Assembly (NCBI GenBank): GCA_950097015.1
Contig: CATNEN010000024.1
Coordinates: 2,299,501 to 2,363,500 of the forward strand
Length of the DNA: 64,000 bases
Source: Macrostomum hystrix
Taxonomy: Eukaryota; Platyhelminthes; Macrostomidae
Direction: 5' to 3'
This document shows positions 23,445-35,144 of the stretch, in pieces (the stretch's first letter is position 1; the number at the start of each line of letters is the position of its first letter). The translations under genes and the position numbers were made by a program. The notes beneath the pieces were generated by a model, which was not told the DNA's origin, did not search any database, and saw nothing but the letters and a program-made list of their open reading frames with translations.

Positions 23445-26400
23445 CTAAATGAAGTTAATGCAAAAAATATAATTTTCAAATTTGGAAATTAATAAACAGT
23501 TTTGGTTGTTCAATGTATCACTTTTACAGCAAGAGCATTCTACGGTTAAGTTTTCTGTTGAATTTTAGAGCTCAAAGTTAAGTTTAGGCCTCTCTTCTTT
23601 TTTACCGTCCGTATAAATACACAAATTTGCGTTTCAATTTTAAATAGTTCGACAAGTGCTGAATGAATCACAAAAATATAAATTTGATGCGACGTCACAT
23701 TGCCTGCGTAGATTGTTGAGGATCGAAGCATAGTTGTGTTATAACTTACGTGGACTTGGTACGTAATTAACCTACAAAATAATAATGGAAAGCAAGTAAC
23801 TTTTGCGTACAAGCAGGGCAATTGACAGCTCACTACACAATCGAAAGTATCGGGTACAGCCAAGTCTTGATAGCGAATGAGGATCGGATAAGGAAAATAT
23901 TCGAAAAATTTTCCACTTTAGTTATCGTAAAATGGAATCGTATCGTAAACTTAAATGCTGTTTGATAAAATATATTTATAGCGTAAATTGTAGCTAACAT
24001 TAGTAACAAAAAATATCAAATAAAATTCTTCACTAGAAATTTTGTTTTTTTGCAAGAACAAAAAAGTTGGCCACATTCCAGGAACCTTTCAAGTGGACGA
24101 ATTTTAATTTCGTTTACTTTTCATTTTTTTGATAAGCATATTTAATCTACAGCTCTAATCATTGGCGATGTAATTGTTTTGATTAGAAATTACAATACTT
24201 AGCTGAACTTCGTATTTTTTAAGCATCATAGTATACCGTACATATTTTGTTCCTCCATTTTAAGCACTTATTTACCTTTGCACAGTGGTTTTAAAATCAT
24301 TTTGGTCACAGCTTTTTTATGGCTTTTCTTCTCATTTTTTTTAACTTTATTGTTTTGGGGCACTTTTAATAGCCATAAATTAATAATCCTTACTTACTGA
24401 AATATCCATTTATTGATAAATTTACATTTGTTTTCATTTAAATCTTATCCTACTATACTAGTATTTGGAAGGTCAAACACAGTATTATATTATATGTGCA
24501 TTCAATTTGAACTAGTGTTATAGCAAAAATGTAGTGCCTAAACCTAAGTGGCAAGACATACTTTTTATAATTTGAACACCATGAATTACTCTTTATTTAT
24601 CACATATTTCTGGCTATCCAGTGACCAGACTTCTAGTTGATCAGAGGTGTACCAACCAAACAGAAAACACCTTGTTTTACTTATCTCTAAGACGCATCGA
24701 ATTACTCTATTTCATTTGTAGGCCTATCTGACTGCCTCTTTCTCTTTCATTTAGTGCCTATTGTGTTTTCCAACAATTTTTTTGTTTTCAATTCTTTTTG
24801 TTTCTCCTTTGGCCTACTTTTTGTTAATTGTGTTCCTGAAATGTTGAAAGGGGGTTGTCTGGCTATGGACAGGGTGACCAGTCTAGCCATTAGCCAGACC
24901 AAAACAGACCTGAGCTATTGTATTCTAAATTGGTGCAAGTTTTCTCCAAGACGACATTGGACCCTATTTTATTTGTATTTATAGATACAATAGATGGGCC
25001 ACAAGGGTTGTCTTATGAGTGCCCACTTACTTGCTTTATGCTTGCTTTCAGTAGCTGGCAGTGGGCTTCAAGGTTATTTATTGCCATTGGCCATAAGTAG
25101 CTGGTACTATTTTAAAAGATATACTAAGGAGATATAAATGTATTTGAGCCTTTTGTAGGGCTCAAACTATGACACTATAACACTGGCCTTTTGTGCCTGG
25201 CATTATACTATCAGCAAGCAGTGCTTGCCTTAAGCTAGAATAAAAAACTGTAAGGCACCGAGTTGCAGCTAGAAGAGGGGTGTATTTTGATTTCAGCTTT
25301 GGTTTTTGGCTTTGGATGTTTCACTTTCTTTGAAGTGATCTCAATAGATTGTAACAACTGGTTTATAAAATTCACTTTGGCACCATTCATCATTGTACTA
25401 TATTCTGATGTTACTTTTTGTGAAAATGTTAACTTTATGGAAAAGAGTAGAGGAGAAGAGTGACTAAAAAGTGAGGGAGGAAAGGCAAGTGGGTTTGAGG
25501 AAAGATGGTTATGCAGGGAAGGAAATTGATGGCCGAGAGAGTCATGGGAGGAGAGAGGGTAGAAGATTGTAAGTAGAGAATGGGACAAAAGAGCTGACTA
25601 GGATAAAAGAGACTGGCTATATATTGATAGCACATGATTTGAGACTATTATAATAGTGTGTAGCTTACAAATATAAGTATGCAAATTCTTGACTGCCCCA
25701 AAAAGAATTATAACTCTGTAAGCTGAAGTTTTACAAGCATCACAGTACAGTTGCACTATGTTTTAGCAGAAGTACAGATTTATTACATGTTTGAGACACA
25801 TCCTATAATTTGGTATAGCCTAATAGACACAATAGGTCATGAAAAATAAGTTTAATTTGGACTTAGCCTATGTGCACTGCTAGTGTAGCACAGCCTCCCC
25901 CAAAAAAGAAGATACCTCTTATAATGTCTACTGATTAGGGTAGCACTAGTTAATCTAATTATAGATTCCTAAGGTTTACTCCATGTTCATACATGCGCAA
26001 CACCCGGCCAACCTGGCCGAACCAGCTGGGTGAAACGAGGGCCAAGCAAGGTAAGTCGCAAAAACCAATCAACCAAGCGCAAAAATATCAAAGGGGGGAC
26101 CAAGGGACAAAAAAGGAAGGTGTGAAGAAAAGGAAAAAGGGAGAGAAAAAGAGAGCAAATGAGAGCAAACTAAGTTTTTTGGGGAGGCTGTCTAGCACTT
26201 GCAGCACATATAGGCTAAGGCCAAATTGTAGCTGTAGGCCTAGTATACAACCAGGTGTACAGTGCGTACAGTACCAAATATTGTACTGTTTACAGTGCTG
26301 TATGATAATAATGTAATAAAAAAATATATATATCAACAGCTATCTAGGTGGATATCAATTAAGATAGAAATAGATCAAAATATTATTCCTGCAATTTGTG

Positions 26401-27140
26401 CTACTTACAATCTGGGAAAGTATGCATGAACAGCATTACAAAGTAATATATGTGCAAGAAAATATATTGAATGACAAAATATTCATTGAACTTTAAAGTA
26501 AAAAATGTGCATAATTTTTTTGTTATTCTATATGAATATTGAATAAAACTTCCCTTAATTTTTTTATGAATATTTACTCTACTATATTTGCTATAAAACA
26601 ATTTTATTTTAGTAACAAAAATATTTTTGCACATGTAGGATTTGAGGTTGCACATATATTTTACTTTGCTAAATTATTCTTCACTTTTACTATCTTTACA
26701 AAAACATTAAATTAAAAAATAAATTAGAAATAGAATAAGAAATTAAAAATGCTCTTAAAATAAATCGTAACCTTGTTGTTTCAATTTTCTTTCTAACGTT
26801 TCACACATTTTCATTTAGAGCTATTTAAAACTAGTAAATGGACTAGTAAATTACACTACAAATTTCTAGAAAAAAATATGCAATAAATATGAAAATTTTG
26901 TCAGTTTTTATAATAGGCTTTTAATTTTACTGTTCATGTAAAGACCATGTATCACAAAGTGTATATATTACTACAATAATTTTTTCTTTTTGAAAATTGT
27001 CTCTATGTTATATAGAATCATTGCTGTTTGAATCATACACAATGGAGAGCTGAATTACTGACAAATCTTTGGTAGATTTGATAGATAATTAGTACTATTA
27101 TTTACACTATTAAATGAGTGCTATAGTCATAATTTAACAG
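23445..27140. other. AT-rich intergenic DNA, no gene recognised
   Basis: Between the PLEKHD1 start and the first TDG exon the sequence is strongly AT-rich. No open frame here carries a recognisable domain or a credible exon chain. R3 copy 2 lies at 25,990-26,185. The region should hold promoters for both flanking, divergently transcribed genes, but I cannot place them. Confidence 0.5.
25990..26185 (+). repeat. R3 interspersed repeat, copy 2
   Basis: This is the plus-strand counterpart of 1,752-2,010, starting ACATGCGCAACACCCGGCC and containing GAAACGAGGGCCAAGCAAG, GTAAGTCGC, then an A/G-rich run (AAGGGACAAAAAAGGAAGG). The copies diverge after about 190 bp. Confidence 0.6.
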
Positions 27141-30100
27141 ATTCATCCGATAGCACATCTGGCAGTCCAAATAAAGCCGCTGTTAGTTCTAACCGTCAGC
27201 TGGTCAATGTTCTTCAGCTCAGTTTCAGCAGCATGAGCGCCGGGCAGGCAGTTGGTCACGACAGCGCTGCAGCCTCCGTGCTGCCCGACAGTCCATTGGC
27301 CTGTGCGTCTAACTACACTGGCCAGGCCATGTTATTGTCGATTGATGCTAACCAGACCGACACCTCTGCTGCAGCTGCATCGGTGGACACAATGAACAAT
27401 AATCTGCATTCTAGCATTGTGAATGACGCCGTTGAAATGTACGCCAGCCTAGCGGACGGTCCGATACTATCAACGGTGGTGGCCTCCATTGAAGGAGAGG
27501 GTCCGGCTGATCCCGGAGGTCTGGCCGAGGCTCAGCTACTCAGCCCTTCCTCGCTGCCCTGCTCATCCTCTGCTTCTGGCCAATCGGCTGGCAGCGCTGG
27601 TGGAAATGGGGCTAATTGTACTATCAGTAATAATAGCCACCATAGTACTGGATTGAGCAACTGTTTAGGAGCGACAGTAGCAGTTTCCAGTGCCGCCGAT
27701 ACAGCTGCTACTGGCGCTAGTGTTCATTCGCAGTCGGGCTCCGATTTTATCAATCAGCAATTGCCTGTTGGCAGATCTTTAGAGAGGTTTGTTTCCGACA
27801 AGAAGTCTGACTACTCTATTGACAGTAGCATTGTAAACATTTGCTTTTTCTTGTTCAGCTCGTTGCGTGATTCCTAGAAGGAGCGTAGAAGTACATCGAT
27901 TAGAAATGGCAACCCGCCCACTTGGGCTAGATTTACAACCAGTGGCTTACAAAGATTGCGTACAGCTGTTCAGTCCGTGGACTGGGGAGCCCGCAACATT
28001 CTCTCGAATTTCTCCCCCCACCTAATGCTTGTACCAATTTCACAGCTGGATGAACTGAAGCGTTAATGTATTCTTGCTCTATGACTGTATGAATTTCGGT
28101 CAGAATTCGGAAAAGCAAAACCCCTGAGCTACAATGCATTCACGCAACTTCATTATTACAGTTCGCTAACTAAACGGCAGCGCCACGACCTCTCCCTGAT
28201 TGGTAGCTGTCCTAGATGTGACAGATTTAAACAGCAGGTGCTTCTAGATCAGAACGGCGAGGTTGTGCCGGGATCTAGCACTCTGCCCGAGTATTTGGCC
28301 GAAGGACTGGACATGATTGTGGTATGTTGGGGATTTTAGATTGAGAGTAGAGGGCTATGGCGGGGGAATTAGATGGCGAGGTAGACGGTTACGGCGAGGA
28401 AATTAGATGACTAGGTAGAGGGCTACGGCGAGGGAATCAGATGGCAAAGTAGACGGCTACGGCGAGGAAATTCGATGGCGAGATTGCGCGGTAAGGCGAG
28501 GGTATCAGATAGCTAAAGAGAGCATGATGCGAAGTTCCATTTAGGTGAGATAAAAGCGAATTTCCATTCCTCAGATCGGCATTAATCCGAGCATCACGTC
28601 TGCCTTTGTGGGGCATCACTATGCCGGCCCGGGCAATCATTTCTGGTCTTGTGTCGGCGAGAGCGGCCTCATACCGCAGCCACTAACTTGCCACGAGGAT
28701 GACAAAATGCTGCAGTTCGGTGTTGGCCTGACTAACGTTTGCACCCGCCCAACTAAGGGCGCCGCTGAACTGACTCGGTAAGCCTTTATGATTGAGACGG
28801 CGAGAGTAGAGACCGGGCGAGAGTTGTTTCGCGGTGGTAAGACAGGGCGAGAGTAAAGACGGCGAGAGTAAAGACTGGTCGAGAGTAGAGACTAAGCGAG
28901 AGTAAATACTGGGCGAGAGTACCGACGGCGAGAGTAAAGACAGGGCGAGACTTGTTTCACGATGGGTGAATGGACAGGGCGAGAGTAGTTTCACGATGGG
29001 TGAATGGACAGGGCGAGAGTAGTTTCACGATGGGTGAATGGACAGGGCGAGAGTAGTTTCACGATGGGTGAATGGACAGGGCGAGAGTAGTTTCACGATG
29101 GGTGAATGGACAGGGCGAGAGTAGTTTCACGATGGGTGATTGGACAGGGCGAGAGTAGTTTCACGATGGGTGAATGGACAGGGCGAGAGTAGTTTGAGAC
29201 TTTAAACTTTTGAGACTTTCAGACTTTTGAGACTTGAGACTGCGAGACCTGTTTCACAAGTTGTAATGACAGGGCGAGATGTTAAGCGTAACCTAATAAC
29301 TTGCATTACAAAATACATAAGCTGATGCTCAATTCATTGCAGAAAAGAGATGAAGGAGGGCGTTGAAAGCCTGCTGGTGAAGTTAAAGCGGTACAAGCCC
29401 AAGATTGCCGTGTTCAATGGCAAAGGTGAGCTTTACGTTTTCTTCGGGTTTAGCGCCACTAATCAGAGTAACCCGTCCTCCGATCGCTGCAAATTGTAAC
29501 CTAGAATATCTGAAATCCCAAATACCAGAATATCTGAAATCCCAAATACCAGAATATCTGAAATCCCAAATACCAGAATATCTGAAATCCCAAATACCAG
29601 AATATCTGTAATCCCAAATACCAGAATATCTGGAATCCCTAATACCAGAATATCTGGAATCCCAAATCCTAGAATATTTGAAATCCCAAATACCAGAGTA
29701 TCTGAGATCCCAAATCCTAGAATATATGAAATCCCAAATACCAGAACATCTAAAATCCCAAATCCTAGAATATATGAAATCTCAAATCCCAGAACATCTA
29801 AAATCTTAAATCCCAGAATATATGAAATCCCAAATCATAGAAAATCTGAAATCCCAAATCATAGAATATCTAAAATCCCAAATCCTAGAATATCTGAAAT
29901 CCAAATCTCAGAACATCTGAAATCCCAAGTCCCAGAATATCTGAAATCCCAAATTCCAGAATATCTGAAATCCAAAAATCCTAAATTCAAGATTTTTAAG
30001 TATTTAAATCTCCTAATTCCAAAACTTTATTTCCAATTTTTTAAATCCCTAAATGTCTTTGAAATCCTAAATCCAAACAGCCTTCAAAACCCTATATGTT

Positions 30101-30730
30101 AAGAATCTTTTACCTTTCGAGAATTCTGAGGATTAATCAAACACCAGATCTCCATACTCTATAAAATCCTAAATCATTGAAATCAAAATAATTAAAAATC
30201 CCATTTCAGAATCGCATTTGGAATTAGGAATCCTATTTTCATATATTTAACCCCATTCTTCTTCACAACCAAACTTGAATCCGCAGGCATCTACGAGGCG
30301 TTCATTGGCAACAAAAACTTCTACATGGGCAAACAGCCGGAGCGCCTGCCGGGCACTGACATCGTAGTGTTTGTCATGCCCTCCTCCAGCGCCCGCTGCG
30401 CCCAGCTGCCCCGAGCCGCTGACAAGCTGCCATTCTATCTGGCGCTGAGGAAGCTGCGCGATCACGTAGTCGGCCTGACCGGGGGTGTTCTCAACGACGC
30501 CGAGGTGGTGTTCACCGACTACACTGAGATGCGCGTCACTCAGCCCGATCCGAAGAGCGTCAGAAAGGCGGAGCGGCGACGAAAGCGAAAGGCTGAAGCT
30601 GCCGCCGCTGCTGGCGATGGGGCACCAACTGCAGCCGAGGCAGGTACTGACACAGCCGCAGCTGCTGCTGCTCCCGCCGCGGCGCCAACTCAGCGCGCAA
30701 CCAAGACGGGCGGCAAATCTAAGTCTAAGG

Positions 30731-30788
<58 letters not shown>

Positions 30789-31398
30789 GCAAGAACTGCA
30801 GCAGCAACAACTGCAACAGCAACAGTTGCAGCAACAACTGCAACAACAACAGCAGCAGCAACAGTTGCAGCAGCAGCAATTGTTACAGCAGCAGCTTCAG
30901 CAGCAGCAGCAGCAGCAGCAGATAATGGGCACTACACTGTTGCGAACAGTGAAGATGGATTCAACCCAGCCCGCCGGTGTGGCTTCAGCGGCTGCGGGCA
31001 CAACTGCCGGTGGCAGCATCGCCCTGGGCGGTCCAGGTGGGGCCCAGTACGCCCTGCTCACTCAGCAGCCGGGCCAGCAGCACTACGAATGGCAGATCTA
31101 CCAGCCAACAGTGTACTACCAGCTCACCACGGACCAGCAGAGCCAGTACTTTAGGTCTCCGTTTATAATGCCAGAGGCTACCACTGATGGCCAGCAGCAG
31201 GTGCAGGCACAGCCACAGCAGCAGCAGCAGGCGCATATGCAGCAGCAGCTACAGCAGCAGCAACAGCAGCAGCAGCTTGGGTTTGCCAATCTACTGTTCC
31301 TTGACTCCTCACAGCTTGCAGCCAGTATGCCTGGCGTAACTCTGGTTTCCTCCGCTGCTGCTGCAGCTGCCGCGACTTCTACTGGACCCCACGATCGT

Positions 31399-31429
<31 letters not shown>

Positions 31430-31464
31430 TTCATCATCAGCAGCTTACTTATACGTCCTTGTGA
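27141..31464 (+). CDS. TDG: Thymine-DNA glycosylase (TDG) with glutamine-rich C-terminus
   Basis: Exons 27,141(ATG 27,233)-27,786, 28,162-28,321, 28,575-28,777, 29,343-29,425 and 30,287-31,464 join in phase. From the ATG this is 725 residues. The upstream frame stays open to an AG acceptor at 27,140, so the true start may lie in an earlier exon. TDG removes thymine or uracil from G mismatches, and oxidised 5-methylcytosines, in the nucleus. The catalytic core shows LDMIVV then IGINPSITSAF (catalytic Asn in GINP), GHHYAGPGNHFW, KIAVFNGKGIYEAF and VMPSSSARCAQLPRA, all hallmark TDG motifs. The usual GINPG reads GINPS here. The N-terminus is Ser/Ala-rich, and the C-terminal about 230 residues contain three glutamine runs coded by CAG/CAA. 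This makes the protein far longer than the about 410-residue human one. Introns contain a SINE-A copy and three minisatellites. The catalytic core assignment is firm; the tails are not comparable to known domains. Confidence 0.92.
27935..28140 (-). repeat. SINE-A copy in TDG intron 1
   Basis: On the minus strand: CTTCAGTTCATCCAGCTGTG, then CCAGTCCACGGACTGAACAG and CTGTACGCAATC. These modules match the copies at 5.3, 22.0, 34.1 and 60.5 kb. The tRNA-like head is weak. Orientation is antisense to TDG. Confidence 0.7.
28345..28500 (+). repeat. ~34-bp minisatellite in TDG intron 2
   Basis: Four imperfect copies built from GGCTACGGCGAGGAAATTAG and ATGGCGAGGTAGA. It fills most of the intron. Confidence 0.75.
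28790..29215 (+). repeat. 34-bp minisatellite in TDG intron 3
   Basis: This starts with irregular copies of GGCGAGAGTAAAGAC, then becomes regular: about seven copies of a 34-bp unit composed of GGGCGAGAGTAGTTTCACGA and TGGGTGAATGGACA. Purine-rich on the sense strand. Confidence 0.92.
29495..29985 (+). repeat. 24-bp minisatellite in TDG intron 4
   Basis: About 20 copies of a 24-bp unit containing CCAGAATATCTGAAATCCCA. Copies are near-identical on the left and become steadily more diverged to the right, fading into AATCCTAAAT-type sequence by about 30,200. Confidence 0.92.
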
Positions 31465-33040
31465 AACATTGCAGGTGATTGTCCTTTATAAGGTCCCATT
31501 AATTGGCTGCAGACGTGAGTCAGTGTTTTTATATTGTCAGTCTGCTTGAACTATCTATTAGCCCCTTATTGGGTGATGGTTTTGTTATTAATTGTAATTG
31601 CTGACTGTATTTATCATTTTTCTCATTTGAATCTCTTCACATTGTTTAGTTGTTTTTTATATTGTTTTAGCAGAGAAAATGAATGATTAGTTTAGTCTTA
31701 ACCCAACAGCGATTGCTTGTTAGCAAAATTGAAAACGAGCTATGCTTTTTGTCAAAAAACTACTCATTTTTTATCATTGGTGTTGATCTATATCTTTTGT
31801 ATAGCCGAGTAACAGAGCTCCTCTAGAATTTGGGCTCATATATCTATTATATTTTATACTGTGGTATCTTCTTGTAATTGAATAGCACTAAAGATCCAAA
31901 GCTTTTTGTTCTCATATCTTTAATGTTTGTCGCTACACTTGTGGGCACAATTTTTCTATACACACTTTTGGCGCACACATGCACACTGAAGATGCAAACT
32001 CAGCAGCAGCAGCAGCAGCAGCAATGCCTAGTCATACCGATTGCGGTTTTGTTAGCTTTGTAAATAATGTCTCGCTTCGTTTTTGTGTTTTTAGTTTCAA
32101 AACGCGCTCGACTTAATAGATGATTACACCTGTCTAATTACAAGCTGTTGTTACCTAGCTGGATCTCCTCATATACTTGAAATCGTCCCGCTACCAGCTC
32201 GGCCCTCCCTGTGCGGATGCTGAGGGCCTGGCTTTAGCGGGATCTGCGGCAGCTGACTCGGTCTTTAAACTTGACAATACTAAATGAATGTGTGCGTTTT
32301 TTTCCTTACCTGTCTATTTAAACTGTTCTCAATTGGCGCACAATTGGTTGGTCTGTTCGCTATACATATTCTCCTCATCTCATTAGGCACTGTTGTTTGT
32401 TGTATTTCTATTGTCTGAACAAATTTGTATTTAACGATCTAAATCATGTAAACAAATTTTTGCACACATTTATAACTGTTTTCTAGCTATTTAAGTGTTA
32501 ACATCATTGAGCTTTTACACTTGTAACTAACTGCACAATTTAAGCAATACTTCTACAATCCAATTCGAAATTCTACATCAGCGGCCCCCCTGACCCGTCC
32601 TAAACAGGCATTCGCTTCAGCTTATTAATTATTGTCATTACATCTTCTCTGCGTCTTCAATCTGTCTTACTGTCAATCTGTCCTTGTCATTTTATCGTGT
32701 GTTTATTTATCAGTTTCCGCGTTTTTTATCGTGTAATTATGTAGATTACAATTTACGAACAAATTAAACGTGTGTGTGTGTGTGTGTGTGTGTGTTCTTC
32801 TGTTACACTGCTCTATCTTGCATTGCTTCTATAGTTACTGACCTGAACTGAAGTTCTTACTTTTTTTCAGGTCTCCTCCCTCAACTGATACTAACAATTG
32901 CTCTTTTCTACATTAAAACAAATACAATGATGCAATTGTTCATTTATCATCGTTTTTTTCTGTCTGATATCACACTTCTACTGGAGAGCGATACAAGTCT
33001 CATCTAATTAAGAGGCCTGTCTTTGTTTGGATTTTTTCTT
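31465..33040. other. TDG 3' flank; (TG)n microsatellite
   Basis: Non-coding DNA after the TDG stop. It may include a long 3' UTR, but no clear AATAAA signal can be tied to it. A (GT)n run lies at about 32,771-32,794 and a short CAG run near 32,001-32,022. I see no other gene. Confidence 0.4.
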
Positions 33041-33049
33041 TAATATTCT

Positions 33050-33510
33050 AATGGGGAGAAAGCAACCCGGTCACTCACCCCACACTGGAGAATGGGGAGA
33101 AAGCAACCCGGTCACTCACCCCACACTGGGGAATGGGGAGAAAGCAACCCGGTCACTCACCCCACACTGGGGAATGGGGAGAAAGCAACCCGGTCACTCA
33201 CCCCACACTGGGGAATGGGGAGAAGGCAGTCACACACCCCACACTGGGGAATGGGAAGAAGGCAGTCACACACCCCACACTGGGGAATGGGGAGAAGGCA
33301 GTCACACCCCACACTGGGGAATGGGGAGAAGGCAGTCACACACCCCACACTGGGGAATGGGGAGAAGGCTGTCACACACCCACACTGGGGAATTGGGAGA
33401 AGGCAGTCACACACCCCACACTGGGGAATGGGGAGAAGGCAGTCACACACCCACACTGGGGAATGGGGAGAAGGCAGTCACACACCCCACACTGGGGAAT
33501 TGGGAGAAGG
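33050..33510. repeat. ~35-41-bp minisatellite
   Basis: About 12 units. The first four are about 41 bp and contain AATGGGGAGAAAGCAACCCG, then TCACTCACCCCACACTGG. The rest are shorter and contain GGGGAGAAGGCAGTCACACA and CCCCACACTGGGG. The change of type is abrupt at about 33,215. Open frames in several phases over it are artefacts. Confidence 0.93.
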
Positions 33511-34098
33511 CAAATCAATATGATACTAGTCACAAAATGTGTCCGAGAAAAGAAACAAAACTGGAATCGGTGAAATTTCATCGAAACAATTCGGCAAAGA
33601 AAAATCAACTGCACTGGAATGCCTGGCAAAATGAAAGAACATTCCAGGCGTGAATAGAAAACCTGTGTCTACTATTAGTATACACTCGAAAGCATATTAC
33701 TTTATTCCATCCATCTAGAGATGCTAAGAGCCCCGTAAAAATGCATCTATTCACATTGTAAGCAAGCAATAGTTATCAGTTTAAGGCCGCAGGCATAACC
33801 AGGTAGGCAATCGGTTAAGGCTAACATGCCACAAGTTAGGACAAAATAAGTCCGATAAGGTTATAGTTAAGGTTAAGAGAAGGAGAAAATATTACTGAAC
33901 ACCAAAAACACGTTTTTAAAACACAGCCAGGGAGATTCGACGAAAAAAATGAAGTTTTATCAAAGACACAATCAGCATAAAAGTTCAATAGGTAACTACG
34001 AGCTACCCATCTGGCACATAAAGACATCAAAGCTTTACCACACAATGAGTATAATAAATATATTATTTGAGCTAAATCTAGATTAAGAATCCCGTTGT

Positions 34099-34138
34099 GG
34101 TCTCCCCAGTCCACAGACTAAACAGCTGTACGAATATT
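34099..34138 (+). repeat. SINE-A distal-module fragment
   Basis: CCCAGTCCACAGACTAAACA followed by GCTGTACGAA matches the distal module of SINE-A copies. No head is present, so this is a 3' fragment. Confidence 0.5.
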
Positions 34139-34300
34139 ATAAAAGCGTTTGGGAGCTATCGTGAATTAGACAGTGGGTATTTAAAAAAACCCAGTAGTTT
34201 TTCCCCAGGGGAAAAATAACTTCTTTTTACTGTTAAGGGAATACAAAATAGAATTCATAAGGCTAGAGTCCAGAGAATAACCAAGCCCTCTAAAATGAAA

Positions 34301-34873
34301 CTATTGATACAGAGAAGAAAACGACGGCAAGTCGGGAATCTTGATGTCGCGCAGCTTCTGCGGCAGGTTCATGTCGCGCACAGTTGAGACCGCTCGGCCG
34401 GGCATCGCGCTGTAGCCCGCCTCGGACTTCTCAACCTTCTGCTGCTCCTCGAACCTGGCGACAATCTCGGACATATTAGTCTCCAGCACCATGCCACCCA
34501 TCACCAATTCGTTAAGTATAAAGTGCACACGATCAACGTGAAATATCAGGTCCAATTCGCACACATTCTCAAAGCACTTGTCAAGCGTCTCAACAAACAC
34601 CTGGATTAGGTCTAGAATGCCCAGCTCAGACTCGGACGAGTCAACGCAGAATACAAAGTACAGAGTAGCATAGTGCCGATAGATTAGCCGATAGTCCTGA
34701 CCGCCAATCAGCGAGCCGCCCTCCAGAAAGTTGCAAACATTGTCATCGCGCTTGGAAACCAACTGGAAGGTCTCGCGGATCACCTGTTGTTGAAAATCTT
34801 CAGCATAGTGGACATAGAACTTTGTCAAACGTGGCTTGCCATGGTTGTTAAAGATAAGGATTGCCTTTATCAT
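34301..34873 (-). CDS. AP3S1: AP-3 complex sigma subunit (single coding exon)
   Basis: A 190-residue open frame, almost exactly the length of animal AP-3 sigma (about 193). It is recognisable along its whole length: MIKAILIFNNHGKPRLTKFY, LVSKRDDNVCNFLEGG, IYRHYATLYFVFCVDSSESE, LGILDLIQVFVETLDKCFE, NVCELDLIFHVDRVHFIL, and a C-terminal extension ending in LPSFSSLYQ. The sigma subunit is the small longin-fold chain of the AP-3 coat, which sorts cargo from Golgi/endosomes to lysosome-related organelles. It cannot be assigned to AP3S1 rather than AP3S2. The coding region has no intron, unlike other genes here, but there are no frame breaks or a 3' poly(A) tract pointing to a dead retrocopy. An AG acceptor (TTTAATTTTCAG) lies at 34,907-34,908, 33 nt before the ATG, so at least one upstream exon or a trans-spliced leader is likely. 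Confidence 0.95.
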   Translation of the reverse strand: MIKAILIFNNHGKPRLTKFYVHYAEDFQQQVIRETFQLVSKRDDNVCNFLEGGSLIGGQDYRLIYRHYATLYFVFCVDSSESELGILDLIQVFVETLDKCFENVCELDLIFHVDRVHFILNELVMGGMVLETNMSEIVARFEEQQKVEKSEAGYSAMPGRAVSTVRDMNLPQKLRDIKIPDLPSFSSLYQ

Positions 34874-34910
34874 GCTTTATAATTAACACCTCTGGTTTGA
34901 GGAGAGCTGA
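34873..34910 (-). promoter_or_regulatory. Splice acceptor just upstream of AP-3 sigma start
   Basis: On the minus strand a T-rich tract ends in TTTTCAG at 34,907, leaving 33 nt of 5' leader before the ATG. It could be a cis intron in the 5' UTR or a trans-splicing acceptor. Similar sites lie 17 nt before the PLEKHD1 ATG (23,445) and 16 nt before the four-span gene ATG (54,644). Confidence 0.5.
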
Positions 34911-35144
34911 AAATTAAAGCAATAACAATGCAAAACAGTCAACAGAGACGTTTTAAGTAAGCAGTTTGACTTCATTTCACACTCATAAGTGAAACCTTAA
35001 ATTAGCTAGGTATAGACGTGTTAAAAGTTATTTAATAAGCAACTGATAGCATCCCACTTTGGTCTTACTTGTAGCACATGTTTCATTGTGAATTGGGCAG
35101 TGAACTACAACATCCATCACATCCGGTTCTTCTTGCTACTGATG

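Noticed and set aside
25990-26185. R3 as a spliced-leader RNA gene
   Set aside because: GTAAGT follows a conserved front part, but no Sm-site-like motif or snRNA-like 3' fold is evident and only two diverged copies are seen. Kept as a repeat only.
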